In this document: positions 1-5,419 of the stretch, in pieces
Layout of the letters: the number at the start of each line of letters is the position of its first letter
Position numbering within the stretch: position 1 is the first letter of the stretch
DNA from: Nitrospina sp.
Lineage (GTDB): Bacteria > Nitrospinota > Nitrospinia > Nitrospinales > Nitrospinaceae
Reading direction: 5' to 3'
Assembly (NCBI GenBank): GCA_004357435.1
Contig: SMVS01000070.1
Location: forward strand, 1-5,590
Length of the DNA: 5,590 bases
Notes under the pieces: model-generated
The model's database searches: none
Seen by the model: the letters and a program-made list of their open reading frames with translations, nothing else
Told to the model about the DNA's origin: nothing
Made by a program: the position numbers and the translations under genes

Positions 1-1
1 C

Positions 2-1222
2 GCGGCACTTAAAAAAGAAAAGAAATGGTCGCCGAAAGCATTCATGGGCGTGGAGCTCTATGGCAAGACTCTCGGCATTATTGGATTGGGCCGTATCGGC
101 ACGGTGGTCGCGGATCGGTCCAAAGGGTTCGGCATGAAAATTCTGGCCTACGACCCTTTCATCTCCCCCGAACACGCGGAAAAGATGGGCGTGGAAACCG
201 TAGAGCTGAAGGAACTGCTTCGGCGTTCCGACTACATCAGTTTGCACACTCCTAAAACCGGTGGCAAACCTCTGCTGGGTAAAGAGGAATTTGCGCTGGT
301 GAAACCGGGCATCCGCATCATTAATTGCGCGCGGGGTGGGTTGATCGACGAGGACGCGTTGATTCAGGCCATCAAGGACAAAAAAGTGGCGCAAGCGGCC
401 TTGGACGTTTACAGCACGGAACCGCTCTCGCCAGACAGCCCGTTACTGGATGTGGATGAGATCATTTGTACACCGCATTTGGGAGCCTCGACCGAGGAAG
501 CCCAGGACAAGGTGGCTATCGCCATCGCCGATCAGATGATCGATTACCTGAAATACGGCAGTGTCCGCAACGCGATCAACATGCCTTCCATCGATGAAGA
601 AACCTTAAAACAGATCAAACCTTTTCTTGAGCTGGGAGAAGACCTGGGGAAAACCGTTTCACAACTTCTGGAAGGCCCGCTCACCCATATCAAAGTCCAG
701 TACAACGGCGAGGTGGCCAATCTCAACGTCGAGCCCATCACCATTTCTGTCCTCAAGGGACTTTTGGCCGGCTCAGTAGATGGCATCAACATGGTCAATG
801 CCCCCTTCATCGCCAAGGAACGGGGCATTGAGGTTGAGGAATCTAAAAGCAACGAAATAAAGGATTACACCAGCACCATCCAACTGCAGGTGAAAACCAA
901 GGGAAGAATGCGCCAACTCACCGGCAGTATATTTGGCAAAGGGGACCCGCGGATCGTTCTCTTTGATGATTATTACTTTGAGGCCGTCCTGTCGAAGCAC
1001 ATGCTTATTCTGACCAACAAGGACGTGCCCGGCGTGATTGGAAACCTGGGGAACGTTCTGGGAAAACACCATATCAATATTGCGGGATTTTCTCTGGGAC
1101 GGCTGGAGGAAAAAGGCACTGCCGTTTCAGTGGTCAATATCGATTCCCCGCCGACCAACGAGACCCTGAGGGATTTGAGAGACACTCCCAACATTCTGGA
1201 GGTTCACTCCATCGTGCTTTAA
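2..1222 (+). CDS. serA: D-3-phosphoglycerate dehydrogenase, C-terminal ~406 residues (5' end outside window)
   Basis: SerA oxidises 3-phosphoglycerate to 3-phosphohydroxypyruvate with NAD+, the first committed step of cytosolic serine synthesis. The reading frame is open from the left edge (A-A-L-K-K-E-K-K-W...), so the ATG at 44 is internal (MGVELYGKTLG) and not the start. Numbering from base 2, the Rossmann motif GLGRIG is at residues 29-34. The 2-hydroxyacid dehydrogenase catalytic set follows: Arg111 in NCARGG, Glu140 in STEPL and His159 in TPHLGAS. After the catalytic part comes a region like the allosteric substrate-binding domain of long-form SerA (about 195-325), then a C-terminal ACT domain (about 334-406, starting HMLILTNKDVPG and ending in VHSIVL) that in this family binds serine for feedback control. 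By comparison with long-form enzymes of about 525-530 residues, roughly 120 N-terminal residues are missing. It ends in TAA, 83 nt before a strong terminator. Identification is secure. Confidence 0.96.
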   Translation, partial: AALKKEKKWSPKAFMGVELYGKTLGIIGLGRIGTVVADRSKGFGMKILAYDPFISPEHAEKMGVETVELKELLRRSDYISLHTPKTGGKPLLGKEEFALVKPGIRIINCARGGLIDEDALIQAIKDKKVAQAALDVYSTEPLSPDSPLLDVDEIICTPHLGASTEEAQDKVAIAIADQMIDYLKYGSVRNAINMPSIDEETLKQIKPFLELGEDLGKTVSQLLEGPLTHIKVQYNGEVANLNVEPITISVLKGLLAGSVDGINMVNAPFIAKERGIEVEESKSNEIKDYTSTIQLQVKTKGRMRQLTGSIFGKGDPRIVLFDDYYFEAVLSKHMLILTNKDVPGVIGNLGNVLGKHHINIAGFSLGRLEEKGTAVSVVNIDSPPTNETLRDLRDTPNILEVHSIVL

Positions 1223-1304
1223 CTCCTTAGCAGGAGGAGCCAATGGCTGGCCTTTGAGGTTATGCCCCGCTGTTGGCAGCAAAAGATATTTCGTAATAAA
1301 CCAG

Positions 1305-1350
1305 AAATCCCCCCATCCTCCTTCTTAAAGGGAGATGGGGGGATTTTTCT
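1305..1350 (+). terminator. Rho-independent terminator downstream of serA
   Basis: A long hairpin has a 13-bp perfect lower stem (AAATCCCCCCATC paired with GATGGGGGGATTT). Above it are one C-A mismatch, one wobble and four more pairs around a CTTA loop. A TTTTTCTT run follows on the plus strand. The T tract is better on the plus strand, so the main client is serA. The reverse orientation has only a short TTTCT tract and could stop the convergent isomerase transcript weakly. The C6/G6 core looks like a type of dispersed intergenic palindrome seen in many bacterial genomes, so it may be a recruited repeat; that is inference. Confidence 0.9.
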
Positions 1351-1371
1351 TACCCTGTGATCCTGTCAATA

Positions 1372-1413
1372 AGGAACCCGTTCCTATATTCTCCGCGTAC
1401 TCTGCGGTGAATA
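1372..1413. repeat. Two adjacent small palindromes between convergent genes
   Basis: The first is AGGAAC-CC-GTTCCT (1372-1385), a perfect 6-bp inverted repeat with a 2-nt centre. The second (1387-1413) pairs TATTC with GAATA and CCGCG with TGCGG (one wobble), separated by a T-T mismatch, around the loop TACTC. Neither is followed by a T tract on either strand, so they are not good terminators. The second lies 6 nt beyond the isomerase stop codon. Its core, CTCCGCGTACTCTGCGGTGAA, resembles a short dispersed intergenic motif of the type CTCTGCGTCCTCTGCGGTGA that I recall from many genomes; no search was done. Confidence 0.5.
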
Positions 1414-1419
1414 CATCCG

Positions 1420-2007
1420 TTAGGTCTTTTCTTCCGGCTTTTTTTCCTCAGCCGGTTTTTCCTCAGCCGGTTTTTTATTTCTTTGCCCGAACACTCCGGC
1501 AATGACTTCGTTGATGACATCTGCACCGAGAATATTGTAAACCGCATTGGCAGACTTGAAGTGCGCACTGGTGAACAGACTGAACACCTTTTTGCTGGAA
1601 TACCCCAGCATCAGGAATTCATGGGCGTAGTTTTCCGCCACCATGAGCAACGTTTTGTCGTCGGCATCTTCGTCGCCCGTGGGAGGCCCCGCATCGGGAT
1701 CGACGTCGTCTTTGATTTCGTAAACGTAAATCACATGCCAACCGAATTCGGTCTTGAGCGGCCCGACAATAGCTCCCTCTTCGGCGCTAAAAGCCGCCAC
1801 CTCGAACGCTCGCACCATGGATCCCTTGCCAAACCATCCCAAGTCGCCACCGCGTTTTTTAGAGGGACACTCGCTGAACTGCTCGGCCAACTTTGAGAAG
1901 TCATCGCCATCATCGAGTTTTTTCTTGATTTCCACAGCCAACTCCTTGGTGGCCACCAGAATATGCCTGGCTTGAACCTTTTTAACCTTTTTCTCCTTAG
2001 TGCTCAT
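1420..2007 (-). CDS. Parvulin-type peptidyl-prolyl cis-trans isomerase with C-terminal extension (195 aa)
   Basis: It is predicted to catalyse cis-trans isomerisation of prolyl peptide bonds. Residues ~11-98 form a compact parvulin (rotamase) domain of the small PpiC type. It has the opening ARHILV with His15, then Cys47, the GGDLGWFGKGSM segment (53-64), Met64 and Phe68 in MVRAFEVAAF, and FGWHVIYV with His91, which are the usual active-site positions. The N-terminus is Lys-rich (STKEKKVKKV) with no signal peptide or membrane anchor, so the protein is probably cytosolic. An acidic Pro/Asp/Gly linker (~100-118) leads to a helical-looking segment (~119-175, YAHEFLMLGYSSKKVFSLF...) that I cannot assign to a family. 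It ends in a disordered tail of KPAEE units. The start is ATG at 2007, preceded by GGTGAG as a Shine-Dalgarno match. A 112-nt gap separates it from the upstream SEC-C gene, so it may or may not share that transcript. Domain assignment is firm; substrate is unknown. Confidence 0.93.
   Translation of the reverse strand: MSTKEKKVKKVQARHILVATKELAVEIKKKLDDGDDFSKLAEQFSECPSKKRGGDLGWFGKGSMVRAFEVAAFSAEEGAIVGPLKTEFGWHVIYVYEIKDDVDPDAGPPTGDEDADDKTLLMVAENYAHEFLMLGYSSKKVFSLFTSAHFKSANAVYNILGADVINEVIAGVFGQRNKKPAEEKPAEEKKPEEKT
1446..1475 (-). repeat. Perfect 15-bp tandem duplication in the isomerase tail
   Basis: CCTCAGCCGGTTTTT occurs twice head to tail (1446-1460 and 1461-1475, plus-strand sense). Read on the coding strand it encodes the repeated five-residue unit KPAEE near the C-terminus, followed by an imperfect KKPEEK. 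Because the unit is a multiple of three, copy-number change would alter tail length without shifting the frame. Confidence 0.85.
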
Positions 2008-2119
2008 GACTCACCCGCTGTTAAATTATTTTTCATTCCGGGAAACTCAATGAGCTCTCGGCGATGATTTGATCTTTAATTACCACCCGGAAGGGCCCGC
2101 AAAACAGCAACCGCTTCCG
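2008..2119 (-). other. Intergenic spacer between the SEC-C and isomerase genes
   Basis: This 112-nt non-coding spacer is the largest gap inside the minus-strand block. I see no clear terminator in it. An A/T-rich stretch (2021-2034) just upstream of the isomerase could hold a promoter, with TTGAGT at 2045-2050 as a -35-like element, but the -10 match or the spacing is poor. Whether the isomerase is read through from upstream or has its own promoter cannot be decided from the sequence. Confidence 0.3.
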
Positions 2120-2908
2120 TCAATGCATTTTCAAACCGCAACACTTCTTGAATTTTTTCCCTGAACCGCAAGGGCACAACGCATTTCTCTGAGTTTTCTG
2201 CAGATCGATCTTGTCTTTGGGAGCCGTTTGCAACAATTCAGCGCCGATGGTTTTGACCTTTTTGTATCTACCCTTCAGAATGTCGTTCAAGTTTGGAATG
2301 AAGCGGTGGAACTCAACCAGCATATCGCTCTGCTCCAGGGTCAACTTGGCGTCTTCCTTTTCCCTTTTTTTCTCGCTGAAATGGTATGTGTGCATGAATA
2401 TTGGAGGCAGTTTTTCATCATTGGGATCGAACTTGTAAAAGGTCAACTGCACATCCCGGTTGTCGTTTCTCGGATCGATTTCATAGGAGTCTTCCGCGAA
2501 GTGTTTTTCATCCTCATATTTAAAATCGAGCAATTCACTGGAGCGCGGAGCAATCTCAATGAAATTGGTGTAGCGCCCCGATTCAAACAGGAGGTAGGAC
2601 ATTGGATTTTTTTCACCGTAGGCTTTGGCTTCGGTGTAACGCTGTTTGAACAGAACCAGCAATTCATCGGGCAAATCCTTGATGAATTCTTTGACAATTG
2701 CCGCTCGTTCCTTGTTCAAGGCTTGCTGGTTGGGCAGGGTGTCCTGCGTTTTATTGAAGTTCATCAAAAAAGAAAATCTATTTTCTGAAACGTCTTTATC
2801 GTTCAGGGACAGGGTGACATGATTGCAATCACAGAAGGGATTGGTGCAATAATAATCCTCAAGGACATACAACCTCCTGAAGTCCTCGACCTCGAACCGA
2901 TAGGTCAA
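2120..2908 (-). CDS. SEC-C motif zinc-binding protein of unknown function (start uncertain, coding likely from ~2962)
   Basis: The last 22 residues contain a textbook SEC-C motif, CPCGSGKKFKKCC (Cys245, 247, 256 and 257 counting from the TTG at 2908). This is the zinc knuckle first described at the SecA C-terminus, also found on many otherwise unrelated proteins. A second cysteine cluster near the N-terminus (YCTNPFCDC, Cys21/26/28) may form another metal site. The ~215 residues between are charged and soluble-looking with no membrane segment, and I cannot assign them a function. The first standard start in frame is TTG at 2908, but it lacks a ribosome site and cuts into protein-like sequence. 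The frame stays open upstream (IVIEGYSVINQQESLNSV) back to a strong AAGGAG at 2964-2969, with only ATT, GTC or ATC where a start codon should be. The true gene probably begins at 2962-2954. The upstream DUF1566 gene stops at 3000, so the two are likely co-transcribed. Confidence 0.85.
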   Translation of the reverse strand: MTYRFEVEDFRRLYVLEDYYCTNPFCDCNHVTLSLNDKDVSENRFSFLMNFNKTQDTLPNQQALNKERAAIVKEFIKDLPDELLVLFKQRYTEAKAYGEKNPMSYLLFESGRYTNFIEIAPRSSELLDFKYEDEKHFAEDSYEIDPRNDNRDVQLTFYKFDPNDEKLPPIFMHTYHFSEKKREKEDAKLTLEQSDMLVEFHRFIPNLNDILKGRYKKVKTIGAELLQTAPKDKIDLQKTQRNALCPCGSGKKFKKCCGLKMH

Positions 2909-2963
2909 GACCGAATTGAGGCTTTCCTGCTGATTGATTACGCTGTACCCTTCGATGACAATT

Positions 2964-2969
2964 CTCCTT
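2964..2969 (-). promoter_or_regulatory. Strong ribosome binding site (AAGGAG) with no standard start codon after it
   Basis: On the minus strand GGAAAAAGGAGA precedes ATT-GTC-ATC in the SEC-C reading frame. Spacing from AAGGAG is 1 nt to ATT (2962), 4 nt to GTC (2959) and 7 nt to ATC (2956). A TTG at 2961 is out of frame and meets a stop after seven codons. The site lies between the preceding stop codon (3000) and the open SEC-C frame, which argues for translation starting here rather than at TTG 2908. Confidence 0.6.
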
Positions 2970-2999
2970 TTTCCAACGTGTCTCTTAAAAACTCCAGAT

Positions 3000-3422
3000 T
3001 TATTGTTCTACCGTCCTAACCGCCCGGATCGAGTCCTTGCCAGGGTCGTCCCGGTTATTGACATTGGCGTGCCCGTACCTGTAATAAAAGATGACAGCTC
3101 CAAAATGAGGCCGCAAATCGCGGGTCCAAGTGGTGTAACCGCCCCCCGGTGAAAATGCCGGATCGATAAAAATATCGAACCGGTCGCAATCCCTTATGGA
3201 GGTGTTTTCGTCGTAGAGGCTTTCCGCTTCTTCCAGGTTCGGCATGCGCCAGTCAAGATACCCGGCGAACTTCACATTATTCAATTCCCGGATATAGTCG
3301 TACGCCTTCATCCAGTGGTAGAAAATACCTTCGTCCTGGAACCCGTCAGTTTGTTTCCACATCAATCCGGATTCGGTATCGGTGACCGTGCCATCGCCAT
3401 TATCCACAAACCTTTTTCCCAT
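3000..3422 (-). CDS. DUF1566 (Lcl C-terminal-like) protein, single module, 140 aa
   Basis: This is almost nothing but one DUF1566 module (residues 4-139). It carries the family signature: RFVDNGDGTVTD at the start, GLMWKQTD, then DWRMPNLEEAESLYD, a DPAF turn, YTTWT, and the closing IRAVRTVE. DUF1566 domains are thought to have a C-type-lectin-like fold; no enzymatic role is established, and none is claimed here. There is no signal peptide, linker or second domain. The ATG at 3422 is forced, because the frame upstream reaches a TGA at 3449 with no other ATG, GTG or TTG. Its ribosome site is weak (AAGGG about 11 nt away, or AGG very close). It lies 48 nt after the preceding DUF1566 gene, which is consistent with one operon. 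Its DNGDGT loop is intact, unlike that of its immediate upstream neighbour. A stretch of its 5' coding DNA is nearly identical to the first module of the 4840-3929 gene. Confidence 0.87.
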   Translation of the reverse strand: MGKRFVDNGDGTVTDTESGLMWKQTDGFQDEGIFYHWMKAYDYIRELNNVKFAGYLDWRMPNLEEAESLYDENTSIRDCDRFDIFIDPAFSPGGGYTTWTRDLRPHFGAVIFYYRYGHANVNNRDDPGKDSIRAVRTVEQ

Positions 3423-3470
3423 ACCTGCCGATACCCTTATCTGCTCTCAATGGAATTTCACCATTCAGAA

Positions 3471-3923
3471 TTATTTTTTGATGTCCCGCACCAAACGCGT
3501 GGCGCCTCTCGATACCCGATAAATATCATCGTACATGACCCCGCCCTTTCGGTAACCGAAGCGAACCGCCTGAATCTTGTCACGGATATCACTGGTCCAA
3601 CATAAAAACCCAAACCCCGGCTCAAAGATAGGGGGCAAATAAGCGCGCTGTCCCATGTAGTCTTTATTATCGAAATCTTTACTGAACAGGCTTTTGGCTT
3701 CCTCAGCGGTGGGCAAGCGCCAATCGCTGTACTCGCCAAAATGTTGCTGGCCCATTTCCTTGGCGTAGTCCCGGGCCTGGACCCAGTTGAGCCAGTTGCC
3801 GGTCAGTTGCCAGGTGTCCTTTTTAAGCCAGACCAACCGCCTCTTCATATCGATCACGGTGTGCTCACCATCTTCGACAAAGCGGATTTTTTCGACCTTC
3901 GCAGAGAGTTCGGGATCAGCCAT
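3471..3923 (-). CDS. DUF1566 (Lcl C-terminal-like) protein, single diverged module, 150 aa
   Basis: One DUF1566 module (from about residue 14 to the C-terminus) follows a short polar leader, MADPELSAKVEKI. Family marks are RLVWLKKDTW, YSDWRLPTAEEAKSLF, YLPPIF, FLCWTSDI and a closing RLVRDIKK. The opening loop is degenerate: RFVEDGEHTVID replaces the usual FVDNGDGTVTD. I chose ATG 3923 over the in-frame TTG 3932. GAGGG sits 9 nt before the ATG but directly abuts the TTG, and the resulting MADPE resembles the MADEKEM start of the sister gene at 5406. GTG 3926 remains possible. The ATG follows the preceding gene's TGA (3929-3931) by 5 nt, so translation is probably coupled. There is no signal peptide or membrane segment. 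Function is unknown; YLPP/YLPA links it most closely to the second module of the upstream gene. Confidence 0.85.
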   Translation of the reverse strand: MADPELSAKVEKIRFVEDGEHTVIDMKRRLVWLKKDTWQLTGNWLNWVQARDYAKEMGQQHFGEYSDWRLPTAEEAKSLFSKDFDNKDYMGQRAYLPPIFEPGFGFLCWTSDIRDKIQAVRFGYRKGGVMYDDIYRVSRGATRLVRDIKK

Positions 3924-3928
3924 CACAT

Positions 3929-4840
3929 TCAACCCTCGTCGATCTTTTCAATATTCCGGACCGCTCGTATGCCATGACTTCTCAACCCTTTTTTATGAAA
4001 CTTGTAATTCCCGCTGAAATAATTAAATCGCATCGCCAGGCTTTGATCCGTCTTATGCAGGGTTTTGGTCCAGGTTGATTGGCCAGAGCCCGGCGGAAAA
4101 ACCGCCGGCAAATACACGATGTCCCCGTAAGTATCCGTGTTCGGGCAGGAAGGATCGTGAATGGACCCGGCTTCCTTGCGGGTGGGCAACCGCCAATTTT
4201 CATAGCCTGCGAACTGCTCCTGATTGAGCACCTTGGCGAACACCTTGGCTTCCTCCCAGCTCACCCATTTATCCCAATCCAGGAAGGAATCACTGGCCTT
4301 CCACATGAGTCCGGTTTCGAGATCACTGATCGTTCCATTTTTATGATCTACATACCGTTGGTCGTGGGGCAGTCGGCCTTTCTTGGTCACTCGGCGCACC
4401 AGACGGGCGGAACTGGGAAATCCTATATTTTCCTTGGCCAGCCAGTATTCGTAATCGGACCTGTAATCGTACCCCATGGCCGCTTTAGCCCCGCGGGTTT
4501 CCACGGTCCACGTGGTGTGCCCGCAACCGGAAGTGAACACCGGGTCAATATGGATCTCGTTTTTCTGCATGTCAATATTGCTGAGATCTACGTCGAACAA
4601 CTCCTTGGCCTCAATAGCATTCGGCATTCTCCAATCGGAGTGACCTCCAAACTTTTCTGCATTCTTTTTTTTGAGGATTTCCTGGCTTTCCCACCAGGAC
4701 ACGAGCCTTCCCAACTCAACCCAGGTATCGTCCTTCATCCACATCAGGTTTTTTCGTTTGTCGGTGACGGTGCCATCGCCATTATCCACAAACCGGACTT
4801 GGGATTTGGTCTTTGCATCGCTCATAATATCCGCACTCAT
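3929..4840 (-). CDS. Tandem two-module DUF1566 (Lcl C-terminal-like) protein, 303 aa
   Basis: Two complete DUF1566 modules, each 137 residues by my count, lie at 16-152 and 162-298. They are joined by a nine-residue linker (KKGRLPHDQ) and followed by KIDEG. Module 1 has RFVDNGDGTVTD, NLMWMKDDTW, HSDWRMPNAIEAKELF, IHIDPVF and TTWT. Module 2 has RYVDHKNGTISD, GLMWKASDSF, YENWRLPTRKEAGSIH, YLPAVF and STWT. The ATG at 4840 overlaps the previous gene's TGA as ATGA, the classic arrangement for coupled re-initiation. Its own ribosome site is poor, since GGAG directly abuts the ATG, so the ATG at 4825 (MSDAKTKS) is a real alternative. No signal peptide is visible, so the protein appears cytosolic. 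The equal module lengths suggest internal duplication or fusion of two adjacent single-module genes. Function is unknown. Confidence 0.87.
   Translation of the reverse strand: MSADIMSDAKTKSQVRFVDNGDGTVTDKRKNLMWMKDDTWVELGRLVSWWESQEILKKKNAEKFGGHSDWRMPNAIEAKELFDVDLSNIDMQKNEIHIDPVFTSGCGHTTWTVETRGAKAAMGYDYRSDYEYWLAKENIGFPSSARLVRRVTKKGRLPHDQRYVDHKNGTISDLETGLMWKASDSFLDWDKWVSWEEAKVFAKVLNQEQFAGYENWRLPTRKEAGSIHDPSCPNTDTYGDIVYLPAVFPPGSGQSTWTKTLHKTDQSLAMRFNYFSGNYKFHKKGLRSHGIRAVRNIEKIDEG
4761..4794 (-). repeat. 34-nt near-identical segment shared with 3379-3412
   Basis: The DNA encoding the FVDNGDGTVTD loop of the first module of the 303-aa protein matches the equivalent DNA of the 140-aa protein at 33 of 34 positions. 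The one difference is synonymous, in a Val codon. The neighbouring parts of the two modules are far more diverged, so this short block stands out. Confidence 0.8.
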
Positions 4841-5406
4841 CTCCGGCGAGGTTTTGAAAGGTCTTTTTTAACGGGCTCTTTCCGGACACCGCGAGCGGAA
4901 CCGAATGTATATTCATCCACATGAATCACCTTGCCATCCACGTAATTGAAACGCGGGCGGCGGGTGGACGTATTGGAAACACTCCATTCCACCTTGAAGG
5001 AACCTTCCGGAAACACCGGATCGATGTGAATCGTCTCGCCGCCTTTGGCAACGTTGGTGAGGCTCTCATCATACAGCGTGGCGGCCTCTTCGATGGTCGG
5101 CAACCGCCAATCGGAAAACCCGCCGATGTTGCGGACATTTTTCCTTTCCGTATATTCCTTGCCCTCATGCCAGTTGAAAAACTTTCCCTTCTCCTGCCAG
5201 GAATCCTTTTTCAGCCAGTACAATCCAGTTTCTGTGTCCAGAATCACCCACGGACCGTGCTCTATAAACCGCTTGGGGCCCTCATCTACTTTTTCGAGTT
5301 CCTGCTCGTTTACTTTTTCGAGTTCCTGCTCGTTTACTTTTTCGAGTTCCTGCTCGTTATTTTCCGGTTTGGAAACAACCGGTTTCATTTCTTTTTCATC
5401 AGCCAT
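4837..5406 (-). CDS. DUF1566 (Lcl C-terminal-like) protein with acidic repeat leader, 189 aa
   Basis: The protein opens with a low-complexity acidic region (residues 1-45) containing three exact copies of NEQELEKV (17-40), which should be a helix or coiled-coil-like segment. A single DUF1566 module follows (46-177): GLYWLKKDSW, FSDWRLPTIEEAATLYD, IHIDPVF, VEWSVS and FGSARGVRKE. The opening loop is the most eroded of the set (RFIEHGPWVILD, no DNGDGT). The tail KKDLSKPRRR is strongly basic. The start is ATG 5406, supported by AGAGGA at 7-nt spacing. There is no signal peptide. It is separated by 12 nt from the upstream glutaredoxin-like gene and overlaps the downstream gene by 4 nt, so it sits within a tightly packed operon. 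The charged leader could be a spacer or a partner-binding helix; that is speculation. Confidence 0.87.
   Translation of the reverse strand: MADEKEMKPVVSKPENNEQELEKVNEQELEKVNEQELEKVDEGPKRFIEHGPWVILDTETGLYWLKKDSWQEKGKFFNWHEGKEYTERKNVRNIGGFSDWRLPTIEEAATLYDESLTNVAKGGETIHIDPVFPEGSFKVEWSVSNTSTRRPRFNYVDGKVIHVDEYTFGSARGVRKEPVKKDLSKPRRR
5287..5358 (-). repeat. Three perfect 24-bp tandem repeats within the acidic leader
   Basis: The units are 5287-5310, 5311-5334 and 5335-5358, identical at DNA level. Each encodes the eight residues NEQELEKV on the minus strand. Exact identity, including third positions, indicates recent expansion by slippage or unequal recombination. The unit length keeps the reading frame. 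Confidence 0.95.
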
Positions 5407-5413
5407 GGATCGT

Positions 5414-5419
5414 TCCTCT
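5414..5419 (-). promoter_or_regulatory. Ribosome binding site of the 189-aa DUF1566 gene
   Basis: AGAGGA on the minus strand lies 7 nt before ATG 5406 and overlaps the last base of the upstream gene's TGA stop. This fixes the start and supports coupled translation of the two genes. Confidence 0.75.

Larger units (their letters stand above)
3006..5271 (-). repeat. Array of five DUF1566 modules across four genes
   Basis: The modules lie at approximately 4876-5271, 4385-4795, 3947-4357, 3477-3884 and 3006-3413. Laid under one another by eye, all five run without a gap for the first ~100 residues. They share Arg1, Asp12, Leu17, Trp19, Asp23, Trp34, Trp55-Arg56, Pro58, Glu62-Ala63, Phe87, Gly90 and Trp96 of the module. 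Total module length is 132-137 residues. This regularity points to repeated local duplication of one ancestral unit. The modules are well diverged, so the array is not a recent amplification overall. Confidence 0.85.

Noticed and set aside
44..46. ATG at 44 as the serA start
   Set aside because: It is internal; the frame is open to the window edge and the residues before it match SerA.
1483..1896. 137-residue plus-strand open frame
   Set aside because: It is antisense to the parvulin gene, which has intact active-site residues on the minus strand.
2023..2050. Sigma-70 promoter for the isomerase gene (TTGAGT with TAATTT or AATAAT)
   Set aside because: The better -10 match has only 14-nt spacing and the other has only three of six consensus bases, so it is not convincing enough to list as a promoter.
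2228..2788. 186-residue plus-strand open frame
   Set aside because: It is a shadow of the SEC-C gene; the minus-strand frame has the diagnostic CPCGSGKKFKKCC motif.
3930..3932. TTG start for the 150-aa DUF1566 protein
   Set aside because: GAGGG directly abuts this codon, leaving no room for initiation. ATG 3923 has good spacing and gives a MAD- N-terminus like that of the sister gene.
4079..4924. 281-residue plus-strand open frame
   Set aside because: It is antisense to the two-module DUF1566 gene and the end of its neighbour, whose minus-strand frames show clear family motifs. The plus-strand translation shows no recognisable domain.
5287..5358. CRISPR-like repeat array
   Set aside because: The three 24-bp units are directly contiguous with no spacers and lie in frame inside a coding region.
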